DNA from: Dawidia cretensis
GTDB taxonomy: Bacteria > Bacteroidota > Bacteroidia > Cytophagales > Cyclobacteriaceae
DNA: 64,000 nucleotides
NCBI RefSeq assembly: GCF_018598175.1
Contig: NZ_JAHESE010000009.1
Span: 122,768-186,767 of the forward strand
Reading direction: 5' to 3'
Below the pieces are notes generated by a model. It saw only the letters and a program-made list of their open reading frames with translations. It did no database searches and had not been told where the DNA came from. Made by a program: the position numbers and the translations under genes. Within the stretch, counting starts at the first letter, position 1. Each line of letters starts with the position of its first letter. Below are positions 61,239 to 64,000 of the stretch, piece after piece.

Positions 61239-61268
61239 AAAGATATATAACAATTTATATTATCCAAA
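61238..61268 (-). promoter_or_regulatory. Consensus Bacteroidota promoter TTTG-N19-TATCTTTG upstream of rpsH
   Basis: On the minus strand TTTG (61265-61268) is followed by exactly 19 bases and TATCTTTG (61238-61245). Both boxes are perfect. Transcription would start near 61231-61234, inside the first arm of the adjoining hairpin, about 50 bases before the rpsH ATG. Confidence 0.75.
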
Positions 61269-61334
61269 CTGTTACCAGGTTTCTCCTCAGGGAGACCAAG
61301 ATACTCAGCAACCAATATGTTGAGACGCAGGCGC

Positions 61335-61604
61335 TTACCAGCTAGCCTTTGTTACACCGGGTATTTTACCGGCAGACGCCATTTCGCGGAAAACGTTACG
61401 ACAAATACCGAACTTGCCGATATAACCCTTCGGACGACCGGTCAGTTTGCAGCGGTTGTGAAGACGAACCGGTGATGCATTCCGCGGCAGTTTGTCCAGG
61501 GCGGCGTAATCGCCAGCCTCTTTCAGGGCCTTACGCTTTGCAGCGTAAGTAGCAACCAGCTTCTCGCGCTTGGTCTGTCTTGCTATTACTGATAATTTTG
61601 CCAT
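61335..61604 (-). CDS. rpsN: 30S ribosomal protein S14 (long, zinc-free form)
   Basis: 89 residues from the ATG at 61604; eight further upstream codons are in frame but not part of the family. [31 protein letters not shown] and [43 protein letters not shown] are the long type. The two CxxC pairs of the short zinc form are absent. It contacts 16S rRNA in the head. One base after rplE. Confidence 0.97.
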   Translation of the reverse strand: MAKLSVIARQTKREKLVATYAAKRKALKEAGDYAALDKLPRNASPVRLHNRCKLTGRPKGYIGKFGICRNVFREMASAGKIPGVTKASW

Positions 61605-61605
61605 A

Positions 61606-62163
61606 CTAGTTGTTATTTTTATTGGCAAAGGGCATACCGAATGCTTTCAGCAGCTCAAAGCTCTCTTCGTCTGTTTGGGCAGAGGTTACGAACGTAATGT
61701 CCATACCGCTGATTTTGTTAACCTTGTCGATTGCGATCTCCGGGAAGATGATCTGCTCTTTTACACCCAGCGTGTAGTTGCCACGACCATCAAAACCTTT
61801 GTTGTTCACACCGCGGAAGTCCCGTACACGGGGCAGGGCGATGCTCATCAGGCGATCCATGAATTCGTACATTTTGTCGCCGCGCAACGTTACGCGCACA
61901 CCGATCGGCATGTTTTCACGGAGCTTGAAGTTCGAGATCGCCTTCTTCGACTTGGTTGACACCGCCTTTTGGCCGGTGATCGTGCTGATTTCTTCCAGCG
62001 CCGCATCGATCAACTTCTTATCGGTTACGGCTACGCCCATACCTTTGTTGATGCAGATCTTCTCGATCTTCGGAACCTGCATGATCGATGTATATTCGAA
62101 TTTCTGCTTAAGCGCAGGGACAATCTCTTTCGAGTACTTGTCCTTTAATCTAGGAGTTGCCAT
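61606..62163 (-). CDS. rplE: 50S ribosomal protein L5
   Basis: 185 residues. It binds 5S rRNA and contacts P-site tRNA. Family segments: [79 protein letters not shown], and [40 protein letters not shown]. Its start overlaps the rplX end by 14 bases. Confidence 0.98.
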   Translation of the reverse strand: MATPRLKDKYSKEIVPALKQKFEYTSIMQVPKIEKICINKGMGVAVTDKKLIDAALEEISTITGQKAVSTKSKKAISNFKLRENMPIGVRVTLRGDKMYEFMDRLMSIALPRVRDFRGVNNKGFDGRGNYTLGVKEQIIFPEIAIDKVNKISGMDITFVTSAQTDEESFELLKAFGMPFANKNNN

Positions 62164-62500
62164 TTGTTATAAAATCTCCGGTTTTCTTAGAATATCTCTG
62201 CAGTTTACCTTTGTCGTTCGCCTTACGGCCTGTACGGGTAAGTTTACCCGAGCCGTCGATGAGTTGCAGGTTGCTGATGTGGATAGATGCCTCAGTCTTG
62301 TTGATTCCGCCTTCAGGCTTGCCTGCAGACGGCTTCGTGTGCTTCGTCACAATATTTACGCCTTCAACAGTAGCGCGGTTCTTCGAAGTCAAAATCTCGA
62401 GTACCGTACCTTCTTTGCCTTTGTCGTCGCCGGCGATAACACGTACGCGGTCACCCTTACGGATGTGCAGCTTTACTTTTTGTGTGTTTGTCTTTTCCAT
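62150..62500 (-). CDS. rplX: 50S ribosomal protein L24
   Basis: 116 residues. The KOW motif is seen near the N-terminus: [49 protein letters not shown]. It starts assembly of the 50S subunit. It overlaps rplE by 14 bases and lies 3 bases after rplN. Confidence 0.98.
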   Translation of the reverse strand: MEKTNTQKVKLHIRKGDRVRVIAGDDKGKEGTVLEILTSKNRATVEGVNIVTKHTKPSAGKPEGGINKTEASIHISNLQLIDGSGKLTRTGRKANDKGKLQRYSKKTGDFITNGNS

Positions 62501-62503
62501 GGC

Positions 62504-62872
62504 TTAAATAACTTCAGGTGCCAGTGAAACAATCTTCATAAATTGCTTTTCGCGAAGCTCACGTGCCACGGGACCGAAAATACGGGTTCCACGGGGCTCG
62601 TCCTGGTTGTTCAGCAACACGGCAGCATTATCTTCAAAACGGATGTATGATCCGTCTTTTCTTCTCACTTCTTTGGTGGTCCGTACAACAACCGCTTTGG
62701 TGACAGTTCCTTTCTTCACCTGGCTGCTGGGCATGGCAGACTTTACAGTCACGACAATCTTGTCGCCAACGGAAGCGTAACGTCTTCCTGTGCCGCCCAG
62801 TACGTGCATACAAAGCACTTCTTTGGCTCCGCTATTGTCAGCTACAGTAAGTCTGGATTCGGTGCGTATCAT
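62504..62872 (-). CDS. rplN: 50S ribosomal protein L14
   Basis: 122 residues, exact standard length. [122 protein letters not shown] matches the family from end to end. It lies at the subunit interface. A 112-base gap separates it from rpsQ; I see no promoter box in that gap. Confidence 0.98.
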   Translation of the reverse strand: MIRTESRLTVADNSGAKEVLCMHVLGGTGRRYASVGDKIVVTVKSAMPSSQVKKGTVTKAVVVRTTKEVRRKDGSYIRFEDNAAVLLNNQDEPRGTRIFGPVARELREKQFMKIVSLAPEVI

Positions 62873-62984
62873 AATTTTTTATCTTCTATTCAGTTTCTCT
62901 TAATAAGCCTCTGAGCTGTTCAGATTATACTCTCCGCGATATCAGCAGCCTGCGATGGCAAGCCAATTCCACGAACAGAAAACC

Positions 62985-63251
62985 TTATTTAGCCTTCTCG
63001 ATGACTTCTACCAGTCTCCAGCGCTTATCCTTGCTCAGGGGACGAGTCTCCATGATGCGAACGGTATCGCCGATACCTGCGGTGTTCTCTTCGTCGTGAG
63101 CCTTGAACTTAGTTGTCCGGTTCACGAATTTACCGTAGATCGGGTGCTTCACTTTCCGGTCAACTGCAACAGTGATGGTTTTCTGCATCTTGTTGCTAGT
63201 CACTTTACCGATTCTCTCTTTGCGTTCGTTACGCTCTGCGTTAAGTTCCAT
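62985..63251 (-). CDS. rpsQ: 30S ribosomal protein S17
   Basis: 88 residues. [83 protein letters not shown] is a full OB-fold S17. It binds 16S rRNA helix 11. It is 28 bases after rpmC. Confidence 0.98.
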   Translation of the reverse strand: MELNAERNERKERIGKVTSNKMQKTITVAVDRKVKHPIYGKFVNRTTKFKAHDEENTAGIGDTVRIMETRPLSKDKRWRLVEVIEKAK

Positions 63252-63279
63252 AACGTTATGTCGTTATTGGTTGAAGTTA

Positions 63280-63477
63280 TTATTTCGTTGCGTTCTGCTT
63301 AACTGTCAGCTCGGTATTGAGGCGAGCGATCAGCTTGCGGGTCTCTTTCAGCTTCATTGGGTTTTCCACCGATGAGATCTGATGCGCAAATTGCATTTTA
63401 CGCAGCGCTTCCTTCTCAGAGCCGATCTTTTCTTTCAGCTCGGCTACGTTCAGTCCTTTAATTTCAGTTGCTTTCAT
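63280..63477 (-). CDS. rpmC: 50S ribosomal protein L29
   Basis: 65 residues, two helices: MKATEIKGLNVAELKEKIGSEKEALRKMQFAHQISSVENPMKLKETRKLIARLNTELTVKQNATK. It sits at the exit tunnel near the trigger-factor and SRP docking site. Three bases after rplP. Confidence 0.97.
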   Translation of the reverse strand: MKATEIKGLNVAELKEKIGSEKEALRKMQFAHQISSVENPMKLKETRKLIARLNTELTVKQNATK

Positions 63478-63480
63478 GGC

Positions 63481-63900
63481 TTATTCTGCGTAGTCAGGTC
63501 GAACTGTAAACTTAGTTTTGAACGGCAGCTTGCCTTCAGCCAGTTTCAGGGCTTCTTTGGCAGTGGCCAGGTTCACACCACCTGCTTCGAACAGGATTGT
63601 GCCAGGCTTCACAACAGCTACCCAATATTCCGGGGCACCTTTACCCTTACCCATCCGCACTTCAGCAGGCTTGCGGGTAATTGGTTTGTCGGGGAAGATC
63701 CGGATCCACACCTGACCTTCACGCTTCATGGCGCGGGTCACGGCGATACGGGCCGCCTCAAGCTGACGAGCTGTAATCCAGCCACCTTCCAGCGATTTCA
63801 GTGCAAAAGATCCGAAGGCGATGGAGTGACCACGTGTCGCGATACCTTTCACGCGACCCTTCTGCATCTTTCTAAATTTCGTTCGTTTAGGCTGTAACAT
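63481..63900 (-). CDS. rplP: 50S ribosomal protein L16
   Basis: 139 residues. [100 protein letters not shown] is canonical. It contacts the A- and P-site tRNAs. It lies 33 bases after rpsC. Confidence 0.98.
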   Translation of the reverse strand: MLQPKRTKFRKMQKGRVKGIATRGHSIAFGSFALKSLEGGWITARQLEAARIAVTRAMKREGQVWIRIFPDKPITRKPAEVRMGKGKGAPEYWVAVVKPGTILFEAGGVNLATAKEALKLAEGKLPFKTKFTVRPDYAE

Positions 63901-63933
63901 GGTTGCCTGACTTTATACGTTCGTAATTGATAA

Positions 63934-64000
63934 TTAACCGTTTCTTCTAGGGCCACCGCCACCGCGGTTACCACCACCGGGACGTCCACCACCACTATCG
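63934..64000 (-). CDS. rpsC: 30S ribosomal protein S3, C-terminal end only (cut by window edge)
   Basis: Only the last 22 codons are visible on the minus strand, ending at a TAA (63934-63936). They read GRPGGGNRGGGGPRRNG at the C-terminus. The Gly/Arg-rich tail is typical of Bacteroidota S3, and rpsC always precedes rplP in this cluster. The identity rests on position and tail, not on a domain. Confidence 0.8.
   Translation of the reverse strand, partial: DSGGGRPGGGNRGGGGPRRNG

Overview
The window comes from a chromosome of a Bacteroidota bacterium, most likely of the order Cytophagales (inferred, not searched). The evidence is: several TonB-dependent receptors including a SusC/SusD pair, a FecR/ECF-sigma system, a protein with a C-terminal type IX secretion (T9SS) sorting domain, DUF4249 and DUF4302 lipoproteins, promoters of the TTTG-N19-TANNTTTG type, and many signal peptides cleaved just before a Gln. 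No tRNA, rRNA, CRISPR array, insertion sequence or phage module was found.

Left part (1-11.6 kb) is a mosaic of single genes. It holds the end-truncated Panacea-domain antitoxin-like gene at the left edge, a membrane-anchored alpha/beta hydrolase, a divergent HxlR regulator/SDR oxidoreductase pair around a perfect palindrome, a stand-alone HD hydrolase of the (p)ppGpp-hydrolase type, a TonB receptor, and a DJ-1/AraC regulator divergent from a lipoprotein formylglycine-generating enzyme with tandem repeats between them. A 730-base non-coding stretch follows that may encode a small RNA. A LytTR response regulator and a secreted lipoprotein close this part.

From 11.6 to 23.9 kb, all on the minus strand, lies a nutrient-uptake locus: ECF sigma factor, T9SS cargo protein, FecR anti-sigma factor, SusC, SusD, a Mx1-type zinc metallopeptidase, a DUF4302 lipoprotein and a small lipocalin-like lipoprotein. 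The parts suggest uptake of peptides or glycoproteins under trans-envelope signalling.

From 24 to 50 kb are mostly envelope and housekeeping genes: an M1 aminopeptidase, a large metzincin-type protease, a PAS protein, a CWC cysteine-rich protein, a TonB receptor with DUF4249 partner, superoxide dismutase, a DUF3127 protein with an SSB-like tail, TadA, aspartyl-tRNA synthetase, a methyltransferase, a D-aminoacylase-like amidohydrolase, a PorE-like TPR/PD40/OmpA protein, a glutaminyl cyclase, a YfiR/TonB receptor pair and a malate/lactate dehydrogenase family protein.

The right end (50-64 kb, minus strand) is core genome: rpsC (cut by the edge), rplP, rpmC, rpsQ, rplN, rplX, rplE, rpsN, rpsH, rplF, rplR, rpsE, rpmD, rplO, secY, map, infA, rpmJ, rpsM, rpsK, rpsD, rpoA, rplQ, a strong terminator, then carA, eno and an FtsB/DivIC gene. 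The most notable regulatory signal is a consensus Bacteroidota promoter fused to a terminator-like hairpin in the rpsN-rpsH gap. A structured 80-nt gap before rpsD is a second candidate control element.
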